Assembly: GCF_040548875.1 (NCBI RefSeq)
Contig: NZ_JBEPSJ010000002.1
Location: 620,001 to 684,000, forward strand
Direction of reading: 5' to 3'
Length of the DNA: 64,000 nucleotides
DNA from: Conyzicola nivalis_A
Lineage (GTDB): Bacteria; Actinomycetota; Actinomycetes; Actinomycetales; Microbacteriaceae
Part shown: in pieces, positions 24,330 through 31,851 of the stretch
How positions within the stretch are numbered: the first letter of the stretch is position 1
How the letters are laid out: each line of letters begins with the position of its first letter
The notes under the pieces: generated by a model
The model's input: the letters and a program-made list of their open reading frames with translations, nothing else
Told to the model about the DNA's origin: nothing
The model's database searches: none
Translations under genes and position numbers: made by a program

Positions 24330-25106
24330 GTGCCTGAGGGCGACACCGTCTGGCTCACCGCCAGCAATCTGAACAAGGCGATCGCCGGCCAGGTGCTCAC
24401 CGGCTGCGACGTGCGGGTTCCCGCGTTCGCCACCGTCGACCTCACCGGCGAGGTCGTGCACGACGTCGAGAGCCGCGGCAAGCACCTGCTGCACCACGTG
24501 GGCGACATGACGATCCACACGCACCTCAAGATGGAGGGGTCGTGGCACCTGTACCGTCCGGGGAGCCCGTGGCGTCGGCCGGCGCACCAGGCACGGATCA
24601 TCCTGAGCACCGCCGACTGGGTGACCGTCGGCTTCTCGCTCGGCGTCGTGGAGATCGTGCCGACCGCCGAGGAGGACACGGTCGTCGGGCACCTCGGCCC
24701 CGACCTGCTGGGCGACTTCGACGCCGACCTCGCGATCGCGCGCATCACGGCGGCACCCGGGATTCCGGTGTTCGTCGCGCTGCTCGACCAGCGCAACCTC
24801 GCGGGCATCGGCAACGTCTACGCCAACGAACTGTGCTTTCTGCGGGGCATGCTGCCGACGCGGCCGGTCGCCGACGATGCGGATGTCGCGGCCACCGTGA
24901 ATCTCGCACGCAAGCTGCTCGGGGCGAACCGTGGACGCGTCGACCGGTCGACGACGGGCGACCTGCGTTCCGGACGCAACGCGTGGGTCTACGGCCGCGC
25001 CGGGAAGCCGTGCCTGCGCTGCGGTACGCGCATCCGCCGCGGCAAGCTCGGCGCGACGCCGCTCACCGAGCGCGACACCTTCTGGTGCCCGCGCTGCCAG
25101 ACCTAG
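24330..25106 (+). CDS. Fpg/Nei family DNA glycosylase (endonuclease VIII type)
   Basis: A 258-residue base-excision repair enzyme. GTG 24330 gives the mature N-terminus PEGDTVW, whose proline is the catalytic nucleophile, followed by the conserved glutamate. The helix-two-turn-helix region LDQRNLAGIGNVYANELCF and the C-terminal zinc finger (CLRCGTRI then FWCPRC, four cysteines) are intact. It removes oxidised bases and cuts the abasic site by beta/delta elimination; the PEGDT start is typical of the actinobacterial Nei2 branch. It starts 8 bases after lhr, with TAGGGG as ribosome binding site overlapping the lhr stop. The pairing supports a shared repair role. Confidence 0.92.
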   Translation: MPEGDTVWLTASNLNKAIAGQVLTGCDVRVPAFATVDLTGEVVHDVESRGKHLLHHVGDMTIHTHLKMEGSWHLYRPGSPWRRPAHQARIILSTADWVTVGFSLGVVEIVPTAEEDTVVGHLGPDLLGDFDADLAIARITAAPGIPVFVALLDQRNLAGIGNVYANELCFLRGMLPTRPVADDADVAATVNLARKLLGANRGRVDRSTTGDLRSGRNAWVYGRAGKPCLRCGTRIRRGKLGATPLTERDTFWCPRCQT

Positions 25107-25118
25107 CGGGGCACGCCC

Positions 25119-25193
25119 GGCCGTGCTTGCGCGCCCGCCTGTTCCCCGGCCACGCTTGCGCGCCCGCCTGTTCCCCGGCCGTGCTTGCGCGCC
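25119..25193. repeat. 29-base direct repeat, two and a half copies
   Basis: A 29-base unit, GGCCGTGCTTGCGCG then CCCGCCTGTTCCCC, occurs at 25119-25147, again at 25148-25176 with two changes (GT to AC), and as its first 17 bases at 25177-25193. There is no spacer, so it is not a CRISPR array. Confidence 0.85.
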
Positions 25194-25197
25194 GGTT

Positions 25198-25254
25198 CGG
25201 TACACGCGCGCCAGCTCGACATGGCGCGCGTGTACCGGGATGTGGCACATCCCG
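25198..25254. repeat. Two adjoining perfect inverted repeats
   Basis: A 15-base-pair perfect stem, CGGTACACGCGCGCC (25198-25212) with GGCGCGCGTGTACCG (25223-25237), has a 10-base loop. It is followed at once by CGGGATGTG (25236-25244) G CACATCCCG (25246-25254). The two dyads share two bases. Confidence 0.85.
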
Positions 25255-25324
25255 TAGGGCTGCACCCCGGGCGTCGGGCTGCAGCGCGCGCTGTAGCCGG
25301 GCGCCCGAACTGTAGCCCTACGGG
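25251..25324. repeat. Long nested imperfect palindrome
   Basis: Outer arms CCCGTAGGGCTGCA (25251-25264) and TGTAGCCCTACGGG (25311-25324) match 13 of 14. Inside are CGGGCG (25268-25273) with CGCCCG (25302-25307), and GGCTGCAG (25277-25284) with CTGTAGCC (25291-25298) around CGCGCG. The internal loops are symmetric, three bases on each side. Confidence 0.8.
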
Positions 25325-25339
25325 CATCCGGCAACGCGG

Positions 25340-25367
25340 AAGGGCCGCCCCCGGAGGGACGGCCCTT
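25340..25367 (-). terminator. Terminator hairpin after carD
   Basis: AAGGGCCG (25340-25347) pairs with CGGCCCTT (25360-25367), with further CCC/GGG pairing in the loop. It sits 25 bases beyond the carD stop and could also stop transcription coming from the Nei side. Confidence 0.65.
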
Positions 25368-25391
25368 GCGCGTGAAACGGGTGACGGCGGG

Positions 25392-25883
25392 TTACGCCGG
25401 AATGCTCGCGAGAACCTCGTCGAGGGCCGCGGTGGCCTCCTCTTCGGTGCTCTGGCGGGCGAGCGCGAGCTCCGAGACGAGGATCTGACGTGCCTTGAGG
25501 AGCATGCGCTTCTCGCCGGCCGACACGCCCTTGTCCTGATCGCGGCGCCACAGGTCGCGAACGACCTCGCTCACGCTGTAGACGCTTCCGCTGCCCATCT
25601 TCTCGGTGTTGGCCTTGAAGCGGCGCGACCAGTTGCCCGGCTCCTCGACCCACTCGCTGCGCAGCACGTCGAACACGGCCTCGACACCGGCGGCGTCGAT
25701 GACGTCGCGCACGCCGATCAGCTCGACGTTCTCCTGCGGGAGGTCGATCATCAGGTCGCTCGCGTGCACGTTGAGCGTGAGGTAGGTCTTGTCGACACCC
25801 TTGACGGTTCGCGTCTTGACCGCGGTGATGGTGGCTGCACCGTGGTGCGGGTAGACGACGGTTTCCCCTACTTCGAAAATCAT
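25392..25883 (-). CDS. carD: CarD family RNA polymerase-binding regulator
   Basis: A 163-residue global regulator that binds the RNA polymerase beta subunit and stabilises open promoter complexes, notably at rRNA promoters. The N-terminal Tudor-like RNAP-interacting domain (MIFEVGETVVYPHHGAATIT) and the C-terminal helical DNA-binding domain with the key tryptophan (EEPGNWSRRFKANTEKMGSG) are both intact and the length is typical. ATG 25883 has AGAGG upstream at normal spacing. It is a single-gene unit ending at a hairpin terminator. In mycobacteria it is essential and stress-responsive; the same is likely here. Confidence 0.95.
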   Translation of the reverse strand: MIFEVGETVVYPHHGAATITAVKTRTVKGVDKTYLTLNVHASDLMIDLPQENVELIGVRDVIDAAGVEAVFDVLRSEWVEEPGNWSRRFKANTEKMGSGSVYSVSEVVRDLWRRDQDKGVSAGEKRMLLKARQILVSELALARQSTEEEATAALDEVLASIPA

Positions 25884-26108
25884 GTGGGCTGCCTCTAATC
25901 AGTTGTTGGTGTCGGACACGTTGGCCGAGCGGTGGCCCGGTGGCGTGCGCCTGGATGGAAGATCGTGTGACGAGCGCGCGGCATCATTGCGGTGCATCCG
26001 TCGGGATGGGGGAGGGAAGGGTAACAATTCTACCACTCGGGCGGCGAACGCACGCCGGGTGCGTTATAAGGGGCCGACGGCACCCGCTCCGCCCGGCCTC
26101 GCAGGGGC

Positions 26109-26114
26109 TAGCGT
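26109..26114 (+). promoter_or_regulatory. -10 box (TAGCGT) of leaderless esterase gene
   Basis: TAGCGT ends 7 bases before the ATG at 26122. The rest of 25884-26121 holds the carD upstream region on the other strand and no gene. Confidence 0.5.
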
Positions 26115-26121
26115 GGTCGAT

Positions 26122-26760
26122 ATGGTTTCCATCGATCCGACCGCTGTCCTCTGGTCGGCGCCCGAGCGCGAGCGCGCCGGCCGCCCCCTCCTCGTCCTGC
26201 TGCACGGCTTCGGATCGCACGAGGGCGACCTGTTCGGGCTGTCGCCACAGCTTCCGCTGGCGCCCGTGGTCGCCTCCGTGCGCGCGCCGATCGCGCTGCA
26301 GCAGGGCGGCTTCGCGTGGGCGCCGCTGGCGAGCCAGGCGGATGCCGCGGCCGTCGCCGAGGCCGCCAACGAGACGGCGGTCGCCCTGCTGGCATGGCTC
26401 GACACCACCGAGTCGACGTCGATCGGCCTGCTCGGATTCTCGCAGGGCGGCGCGCTGGCTCTGCAGCTGCTCCGCCACGCTCCGGAGCGCTTCGCCTTCG
26501 CGGTCAACCTGTCGGGCTTCGCGGTGCTCGAGGACAACGGGGGCGACCAGCGGCTCTCGCACGTGCGTCCGCCGGTGTTCTGGGGCCGCGGCACGGTCGA
26601 CGACGTTATCTCGCCCGACAAGATCGAGTACACCGAGGGCTGGCTGCCCGACCACTCCACGCTCACCGCCCGCATCTACGAGGGGCTTCCGCACTCGATC
26701 TCGCGGCCAGAGCTCGACGACGCCAACGCGTTTATGCGCGAGGTCTGGGCGGCGGTCTAG
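26122..26760 (+). CDS. Phospholipase/carboxylesterase family hydrolase
   Basis: A 212-residue alpha/beta hydrolase of the carboxylesterase type 2 (YpfH/acyl-protein thioesterase) family. LLHGFGSHEGDLFGL gives the oxyanion loop, GFSQGGALALQLL the nucleophile serine, DDVISPDKI the aspartate region and GLPHSIS the histidine. Such enzymes hydrolyse short-chain esters or thioesters in the cytosol; no signal is present. The start is ATG 26122 (MVSIDP), 7 bases after TAGCGT. The frame is open further upstream, but that part covers the carD promoter region and lacks homology. Confidence 0.85.
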   Translation: MVSIDPTAVLWSAPERERAGRPLLVLLHGFGSHEGDLFGLSPQLPLAPVVASVRAPIALQQGGFAWAPLASQADAAAVAEAANETAVALLAWLDTTESTSIGLLGFSQGGALALQLLRHAPERFAFAVNLSGFAVLEDNGGDQRLSHVRPPVFWGRGTVDDVISPDKIEYTEGWLPDHSTLTARIYEGLPHSISRPELDDANAFMREVWAAV

Positions 26761-26820
26761 AACCTCGGCCCGGGGAGGTCGGCCCACACGGCACGGGCGC
26801 CCCGGCTGGCGGAACCCCTG

Positions 26821-27273
26821 CTAGCGGCGCTTCTGCCAGTCGACGGCGAGCACGAACACGATTCCGATGGCCGTGGCCACGCCCAACGCGATCGCCGCCG
26901 GCGCCAGGCCGCCCAGGATCTGCAGGAAGACGAAGTCGACGTTGGCTGCGGCATTCGTTCCGTCGAACGGGGCGCGCGCGATCTGGATGATCCAGACCCC
27001 GGCCACGACGAGGGCGACGCTCACCACCGCCAGCGCGATGAGGAACGGATTGCGTCGCGTCTGCCGGTCGTCGTCGGCCGCGGCATCCGTCGTCTGGGGC
27101 GTCGACGGCACGGCCTCGCCGGCGCTCGCCGGCGTCGGCGGGAGACCGATCGGAGGGGCGGTGGGTGCCGCGTCGACGGGCCGGCTCGGAGCGCGCAGGC
27201 CTTCACCGTCGAAGCCGCGCTGGAACGCCGGGTCGAATCTCGGATCGAACTCGTCGCCGGATTTCGCGGTCAT
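26821..27273 (-). CDS. Two-span membrane protein of unknown function
   Basis: A 150-residue protein with a charged, proline- and alanine-rich cytoplasmic N-terminus (about 1-80, beginning FDPRFDPAFQRGFDGEGL). Two membrane helices follow (FLIALAVVSVALVVAGVWII and IALGVATAIGIVFVLAV), joined by an outside loop with APFDGTNAAANVDF. I do not recognise a function. ATG 27273 (MTAKSGDEF) has GAGGGG about 8 bases upstream; the ATG two codons earlier would sit too close to it. It diverges from another membrane protein gene 168 bases away. Confidence 0.65.
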   Translation of the reverse strand: MTAKSGDEFDPRFDPAFQRGFDGEGLRAPSRPVDAAPTAPPIGLPPTPASAGEAVPSTPQTTDAAADDDRQTRRNPFLIALAVVSVALVVAGVWIIQIARAPFDGTNAAANVDFVFLQILGGLAPAAIALGVATAIGIVFVLAVDWQKRR

Positions 27274-27440
27274 CGGCATCCCCTCTGTTCGTCTTCGAGG
27301 GTATCGCGAGCGGCCGCGCGAGCACGGGAATTCCGCCCCGAAATGGGGGAACGCGACAGTGGATAACGTCTTCGGCCGGACCGTAAACTGGCGCAGCCCC
27401 AGCCAGACCGGCCCACGAAACACCCCGAATCCGGAGCACC

Positions 27441-28136
27441 TTGTCTAACGAAACCCCACCCCAGGCCGCCAAGAAGAACATCTTCGGCACCTTCACCACC
27501 AACCTCGAACTCGTCATCGCCATCCTGCTCGGCGTCGTGTCGATCGCCGTGGCCTACGCCTCGTTCCAGGCGGCGCTCTACGGCGGAGCGGGCGCGACCG
27601 CCTACGCGGTAGGCAACAACCTCTCGACCGAGGCCGAGTCGCTCTACCTCGAGGGCAACCAGCAGTACGCGCAGGACAACCAGCTCTGGGACAACCTGAC
27701 CCTGCTCACCATCGACATCGACGGCACCGACCCTGCGGCCGCCGAGCTCGCGCAGGAGAAGTACGACACCCTCGTCTTCCAGTCGGTCTCTGAGGACTTC
27801 CAGGGCGCAATCGACCGCGCGACAGCCGAGAACGAGGCCGACCCGGAGTTCTACACCAGCCCGCTCGACGACGAGGACTACCAGGACGCGCTGTTCTCCG
27901 GCTACGCGGACACCAAGGAGGACGCGGTCGCCAAGGTCGAGGAGGGCGACAAGCTCGGCGCCGAGGGCGACAAGCTCACGCTTTACACGGTGCTGATGTC
28001 GATCTCGCTGTTCCTGCTCGGTGTCTCGGCGCTCGTGCGGCAGACACGCACGCAATTCGTGCTGATCGGTACATCCGTCGCCATCTTCGCCGTCTCGGCG
28101 GTACTGGCCCTGTCGATCCCGTTCATGGCGATCTAG
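27441..28136 (+). CDS. Three-span membrane protein with acidic extracytoplasmic domain
   Basis: A 231-residue protein starting at TTG 27441, six bases after GGAG. One span lies at about 23-43 (LELVIAILLGVVSIAVAYAS), then a long acidic and Gln/Tyr-rich segment of about 135 residues (SLYLEGNQQYAQDNQLWDNL, then EFYTSPLDDEDYQDALF), then two closely spaced spans near the C-terminus (VLMSISLFLLGVSALV and FVLIGTSVAIFAVSAVLAL). The topology resembles DUF4337-like proteins, but I cannot assign a function. No operon partner is apparent; it converges on the EamA transporter. Confidence 0.7.
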   Translation: MSNETPPQAAKKNIFGTFTTNLELVIAILLGVVSIAVAYASFQAALYGGAGATAYAVGNNLSTEAESLYLEGNQQYAQDNQLWDNLTLLTIDIDGTDPAAAELAQEKYDTLVFQSVSEDFQGAIDRATAENEADPEFYTSPLDDEDYQDALFSGYADTKEDAVAKVEEGDKLGAEGDKLTLYTVLMSISLFLLGVSALVRQTRTQFVLIGTSVAIFAVSAVLALSIPFMAI

Positions 28137-28193
28137 GCGCACGAACGCCGCTGCCGGTCGGCGTCGCCGGCCGTTTCCGCGTCGCCGCCCGGT

Positions 28194-29069
28194 TCAGACC
28201 GCGAGCGGCTCGGGCGGCCGCGCTCCGGCTGAGCGCACGGCGCCGATGCTCGCGATGATGACGAGGCCGATCGCGATCGCGCCCACGACGGTGAACTCCT
28301 GGCCGAGGATGACGAGACCGGCGATGGTGGCGATCGCGGGCGCGAGGCTCATCAGGATCGCGAAGGTCGATGCGGGGAGCCGGCGCAGCGCGAGCAGCTC
28401 GAACGCGTACGGCAGCGTCGACGACAACAGGGCGACCGCCGCGCCGAGCAGCAGGATGCCCGGCTCGAACAGCGCGCTGCCGGTGAACCCGATACCGAAC
28501 GGCAGCGTGATGAGCGCGCCGACGCTCATCGCGATCGCCAGCCCGTCGAAGCGCGGGAAGTGCTCGCCCGTGCGCGCCGAGAGCAGGATGTAGCCCGCCC
28601 AGGTGGCGCCGGCGCCGAACGCGAAGACGACTCCGAGCGGGTCGAGGTGTCCGAAGCTGCCCTGGCCGAGCAGCACGACCCCGGCGAGCGCGATGATCGC
28701 CCAGACCCACCGGGAACGTCTGCGACTGGCGAGCACCGAGACCGCGAGCGGGCCGAGAACCTCGATCGTCACGGCGGCTCCGAGCGGGATACGGGCGAGT
28801 GCCTCGTAGAACAGGAAGTTCATGGCCGCGATGGCGAAGCCGAACGCGACCACGGTCGCCCAGCTCGAGCGCCCGTAGCCGCGCAGGGTGGGCCGGCTGA
28901 CCGCGAGCAGGATGAGCGCCGAGAAGCCGAGCCGCAGCGAGACGACGCCGAGCGCGCCGATGGCGGGGAAGAGCAGCACCGCGAACGACGCCCCGACCTC
29001 CTGCAGCGCCAGCCCGCCGACGACCAGCCCGACCGACCCGAGGGGAAGCGCCGAGCGCGGGGAAGCCAT
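28194..29069 (-). CDS. EamA/DMT superfamily transporter (RhtA-like)
   Basis: A 291-residue membrane protein with ten predicted spans formed by two EamA repeats. The first repeat includes RIPLGAAVTIEVLGPLAVSVL and the second has LRRLPASTFAILMSLAPAIA with the conserved proline/glutamate region. The pattern is closest to the RhtA branch, proton-driven exporters of threonine, homoserine and other amino acids. ATG 29069 follows TACGGT by 6 bases. It is transcribed alone or just after the MerR-type gene 45 bases upstream on the same strand. The substrate is not established. Confidence 0.85.
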   Translation of the reverse strand: MASPRSALPLGSVGLVVGGLALQEVGASFAVLLFPAIGALGVVSLRLGFSALILLAVSRPTLRGYGRSSWATVVAFGFAIAAMNFLFYEALARIPLGAAVTIEVLGPLAVSVLASRRRSRWVWAIIALAGVVLLGQGSFGHLDPLGVVFAFGAGATWAGYILLSARTGEHFPRFDGLAIAMSVGALITLPFGIGFTGSALFEPGILLLGAAVALLSSTLPYAFELLALRRLPASTFAILMSLAPAIATIAGLVILGQEFTVVGAIAIGLVIIASIGAVRSAGARPPEPLAV

Positions 29070-29075
29070 AGAGCA

Positions 29076-29081
29076 ACCGTA
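29076..29081 (-). promoter_or_regulatory. -10 box (TACGGT) of leaderless EamA gene
   Basis: On the minus strand TACGGT ends 6 bases before the ATG at 29069. Confidence 0.5.
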
Positions 29082-29114
29082 GGCGCTCGCGCGGGTCCGC
29101 CCGTGCGCGGCCGG

Positions 29115-29531
29115 CTAGCTCGGGATGGTGCCGCGGTAGAACTCGATCTTGCTCTGGATCTCCTCCAGCTCGAGCTGCATCACCGCGATGCGGTCGATGA
29201 CCCGGTCCCGGTGCTCCTCGAGCACGGCGAGACGTTCCGGCTCCGTCCCCGCCTCCCGGGAGAGCTCGGTGAACGCCCGCACGTCACGGATGCGCATCCC
29301 TGTTCTGCGCAGCATCGCGAGGGCGCGGATCCAGCTGATGTCGCGCTCGAAGTAGCGCCGGCGGCCGGCGGAGTTGCGGTCGAGCGGGTGCAGGGTGAGT
29401 CCCTCGCGCTCGTAGTAGCGCAGCGCGTCGACGGTCAGCCCCGAGACTGCGGCCGCTTCCCCGATCGACAACCCTCCCAGCACCGGCTGGCTGTTGTCCT
29501 CCACGGCAGGCGGAACGACCGTTTGCAGCAT
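29115..29531 (-). CDS. MerR family transcriptional regulator
   Basis: A 138-residue regulator with the MerR winged HTH (LSIGEAAAVSGLTVDALRYY, then EREGLTLHPLDRNSAGRRRYFERDISWI) and a C-terminal dimer coiled coil (RLAVLEEHRDRVIDRIAVMQ). It lacks the cysteines of metal sensors, so it belongs with redox or drug/aldehyde-type MerR proteins such as the AdhR/YhdM group. ATG 29531 (MLQTVV) is preferred to an ATG four codons earlier because GGGGGG lies 5 bases upstream of it. It precedes the EamA gene and may regulate it. Confidence 0.85.
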   Translation of the reverse strand: MLQTVVPPAVEDNSQPVLGGLSIGEAAAVSGLTVDALRYYEREGLTLHPLDRNSAGRRRYFERDISWIRALAMLRRTGMRIRDVRAFTELSREAGTEPERLAVLEEHRDRVIDRIAVMQLELEEIQSKIEFYRGTIPS

Positions 29532-29623
29532 GTGACCCCCCATAGGCTGCGGCGAAGTGCGCCGTCAGCCACAGCGTAGCGAAGAACCCTCAACACGAGC
29601 AACGCCCGCGGGCGACGGCGCTC

Positions 29624-30235
29624 TCAGTGCGCGGCGCCGACCACGAGCGAGACTGCGATAGCGACCATGGTCACGGCGATGACGGCGTCGAGCACCCGCC
29701 AGGCGGCTGGCCGCGCGAAGACCGGCTGCAGCAGGCGGGCGCCGTAGCCCAGGGCGGTGAACCAGACGATGCTGCCGAGCGCCGCTCCGAGCCCGAACCA
29801 CCACCGGTCGTCGCCGTGCGCGTTCGCGACCGAGCCGAGCAGCACCACGGTGTCGAGGTACACGTGCGGGTTGAGCCAGGTGAGCGCGAGGCAGGTGGCG
29901 AGGGCGGCGGCGAGCGACGTACGCACCGCGGGCACGCCCGCCTCGAGTGCGGCGGGGCGCCACGCCCGACGGGCCGCGAGGAAGGCGTAGACCAACAGGA
30001 AGGCGGCTCCCGCGTACCGCACGACCACGAGCGCCGCCGGGAATGCCGCGAACACCGCGCCGGCCCCCGCGATGCCGAGCAGGATGAGGGCGGCGTCCGA
30101 CAGCGCGCACACCAGCACGACCGCCAGCACGTGCTCGCGCCGCAGCCCCTGCCGCAGCACGAAGGCGTTCTGCGCGCCGATGGCGACGATGAGCGAGAGG
30201 CCGAAGCCGAAGCCGGCGAGTGCTGAGAGGATCAT
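29624..30235 (-). CDS. LysE/ArgO family amino acid exporter
   Basis: A 203-residue membrane protein with six spans. The family start LSALAGFGFGLSLIVAIGAQ, then NAFVLRQGLRREH, and TWLNPHVYLDTVVLLG are characteristic of ArgO/LysE, which exports arginine, lysine or canavanine using the membrane potential. ATG 30235 follows TAGCTT by 6 bases. It diverges from an ArgP-type LysR regulator with 71 bases between starts, the standard argO/argP (lysE/lysG) layout, so its expression is very likely switched on by that regulator when basic amino acids build up. Confidence 0.9.
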   Translation of the reverse strand: MILSALAGFGFGLSLIVAIGAQNAFVLRQGLRREHVLAVVLVCALSDAALILLGIAGAGAVFAAFPAALVVVRYAGAAFLLVYAFLAARRAWRPAALEAGVPAVRTSLAAALATCLALTWLNPHVYLDTVVLLGSVANAHGDDRWWFGLGAALGSIVWFTALGYGARLLQPVFARPAAWRVLDAVIAVTMVAIAVSLVVGAAH

Positions 30236-30241
30236 GTGCCA

Positions 30242-30247
30242 AAGCTA
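30242..30247 (-). promoter_or_regulatory. -10 box (TAGCTT) of leaderless lysE/argO-type gene
   Basis: On the minus strand TAGCTT ends 6 bases before the ATG at 30235. Confidence 0.55.
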
Positions 30248-30290
30248 GGGCGGCACTGTCGTGTAGTCCAGCTACGGATTCTTCACAAGC

Positions 30291-30305
30291 ATTAGCATTG
30301 CTAAT
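30291..30305. promoter_or_regulatory. Palindromic LysR-type binding site
   Basis: ATTAGCATTGCTAAT has perfect 7-base arms around a central T and contains T-N11-A. It ends one base before the ATG of the regulator gene and lies in the gap shared with the exporter gene. Confidence 0.65.
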
Positions 30306-30306
30306 C

Positions 30307-31191
30307 ATGGATCTCGATCTCGCCCAGCTGCGCGCGCTCAGTGCGACCGTCACCGAAGGCACGTTCGAGGCGGCGGCTCGCAGCCTCCACGTCACGCCGA
30401 GCGCCGTGAGCCAACGGATCAAGGCGCTCGAGTCGTCGGTCGGCCGCGTGCTGCTGCAACGCACGAAACCGGTCGTGGCGACCGAGTCGGGAGAGGCGAT
30501 CCTGCGGCTCGCGCGCCACATCGACCTGCTGACGGCGGATGCGCGTCTCGACCTCGGCGACGACGAATCCCGCGTCGCCCCGGTCAGCATCCCGATCGCG
30601 GTCAACGGCGACTCTCTCGCCACCTGGATCCTGCCCGCCCTCGCCTCGCTGCCGACGTCGATCTGCTTCGACCTGCACCGCGACGACCAGGAGCACACGA
30701 CCGCTCTGCTGCGGGCGGGAACGGTGATGGCCGCCATCACCGCGGTGCGCGACCCCATCCAGGGCTGCACCTCCGTCGCGCTCGGCAGCATGCGGTACCG
30801 CGCGATGTGCACGCCCGGGTTCGCCGAGACGTGGTTTCCGCGCGGCGCGACACCGGCCGCCCTCGCCGCCGCGCCCGTCGTGGTCTTCGACCGCAAAGAC
30901 GATCTGCAGGACGCGTATCTCAGGCGGCAGGCGCCGGGATCGCCGCATCCGCCCCGGCATTTCATCCCCTCGTCTGCGGACTTCGTCGCCGGCATCACCC
31001 ACGGCCTCGGCTGGGGAATGGTACCCGACCTGCAGGGCGAGCCGTTCGAACGTGCGGGCGTGCTCGTCGAACTGTCGCCGGGAGACGCGGTGCACGTGCC
31101 GCTGTACTGGCAGCAGTGGCAGCTGCAGTCGGCGAGCCTCGAGCTGGTGGCCGCCGCGGTTCGGGATGCCGCCGCCGCCGAACTGCGCTGA
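30307..31191 (+). CDS. LysR family regulator, ArgP/LysG type
   Basis: A 294-residue regulator with an N-terminal winged HTH (LDLAQLRALSATVTEGTFEA, then AARSLHVTPSAVSQRIKALE) and a periplasmic-binding-like effector domain. The segments TKPVVATESGEAILRLARHI and AVNGDSLATWILPAL are typical of the ArgP/IciA group, which senses lysine or arginine and activates the exporter. ATG 30307 starts the protein at MDLDLAQL as in the family; it lies immediately beside the palindrome, so binding would also block its own transcription. It diverges from the LysE-type gene. Confidence in the pair is high; which amino acid is sensed is open. Confidence 0.9.
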   Translation: MDLDLAQLRALSATVTEGTFEAAARSLHVTPSAVSQRIKALESSVGRVLLQRTKPVVATESGEAILRLARHIDLLTADARLDLGDDESRVAPVSIPIAVNGDSLATWILPALASLPTSICFDLHRDDQEHTTALLRAGTVMAAITAVRDPIQGCTSVALGSMRYRAMCTPGFAETWFPRGATPAALAAAPVVVFDRKDDLQDAYLRRQAPGSPHPPRHFIPSSADFVAGITHGLGWGMVPDLQGEPFERAGVLVELSPGDAVHVPLYWQQWQLQSASLELVAAAVRDAAAAELR

Positions 31192-31205
31192 GTCACCCCC
31201 GGTCG

Positions 31206-31211
31206 TAGGAT
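31206..31211 (+). promoter_or_regulatory. -10 box (TAGGAT) of leaderless GNAT gene
   Basis: TAGGAT ends 7 bases before the GTG at 31219. Confidence 0.5.
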
Positions 31212-31218
31212 CGAACCC

Positions 31219-31722
31219 GTGCCATTTTCGAGTTTCACCTTTGAGAACGTGTCGTGGGACGACCACCGAGCCGCGCGCCTGCGCTCCGTCATGGACGCCG
31301 AGATGTCGGTGCGCTACGCGAACCACACCCCCGAGCCGGAGCCCGCAGAGGTGACAGCGCGCCGCACGGCCTCGCTCGCCGTCGACCCCGCCGACGTGCG
31401 CGCGGTCGTGCTGGTGCTCGACGACGACGGAACCCCCATCGCGCACGCCGCCCTGCGCGAGCTGCGCGGCGACTGGGAGGTCAAGCGCGTCATCGTGTCC
31501 GACGCCCACCGCGGGCGTGGCATCGCGCGGGCGCTGATGAACCACCTCGAGTCGCTCGCCAGGGCGGCCGGAGTGAGCCGTCTCATCCTGCAGACCGGCG
31601 ACCGCCAGCCCGACGCGGTCGCGGTCTACGAGCGCGTGGGCTACACGCCGATCCCGATCTACGAGCCCTACGTCGAGACGATCCCGAACTCGCTCTGCTT
31701 CGAGAAGGTTCTCGCCGCGTAA
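31219..31722 (+). CDS. GNAT family N-acetyltransferase
   Basis: A 167-residue acetyltransferase. The core is DWEVKRVIVSDAHRGRGIAR then ALMNHLESLARAAG (motif A with the acetyl-CoA loop RGRGIA), followed by LILQTGDRQPDAVAVYERVG and YTPIPIY, the motif B end. The N-terminal stretch SRVRSVMDAEMSVRY-like region (here RLRSVMDAEMSVRYANHTPE) is shared with small PhnO/YitI-like enzymes. The start is GTG 31219, preceded by TAGGAT at 7 bases. No gene cluster suggests the acceptor. Confidence 0.85.
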   Translation: MPFSSFTFENVSWDDHRAARLRSVMDAEMSVRYANHTPEPEPAEVTARRTASLAVDPADVRAVVLVLDDDGTPIAHAALRELRGDWEVKRVIVSDAHRGRGIARALMNHLESLARAAGVSRLILQTGDRQPDAVAVYERVGYTPIPIYEPYVETIPNSLCFEKVLAA

Positions 31723-31745
31723 CACGTGCGGCGGCCCGCGCGGCG

Positions 31746-31823
31746 GCGAGTTGTCACCAACGGGGGTATCCGGCCCGCAGACGGCCCCGTTTGCGACAAG
31801 TCGCGGCGCTTCGACGGGCTCAG
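31746..31823. repeat. Imperfect inverted repeat between converging genes, followed by a REP-like half element
   Basis: GCGAGTTGTCACCAACGGGG (31746-31765) and CCCCGTTTGCGACAAGTCGC (31785-31804) pair at 17 of 20 positions around a 19-base loop. GCTTCGACGGGCTCAGCC follows directly (about 31808-31825), resembling the palindromic unit found inside lhr. It may also end transcription of the two converging genes. Confidence 0.6.
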
Positions 31824-31851
31824 CCGCCGACGCGCGCGGGCGGCCGACTGG

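Noticed and set aside
25119..25193. Possible CRISPR array from regularly repeated 29-base units
   Set aside because: The copies are directly abutting without spacers and no cas gene is present.
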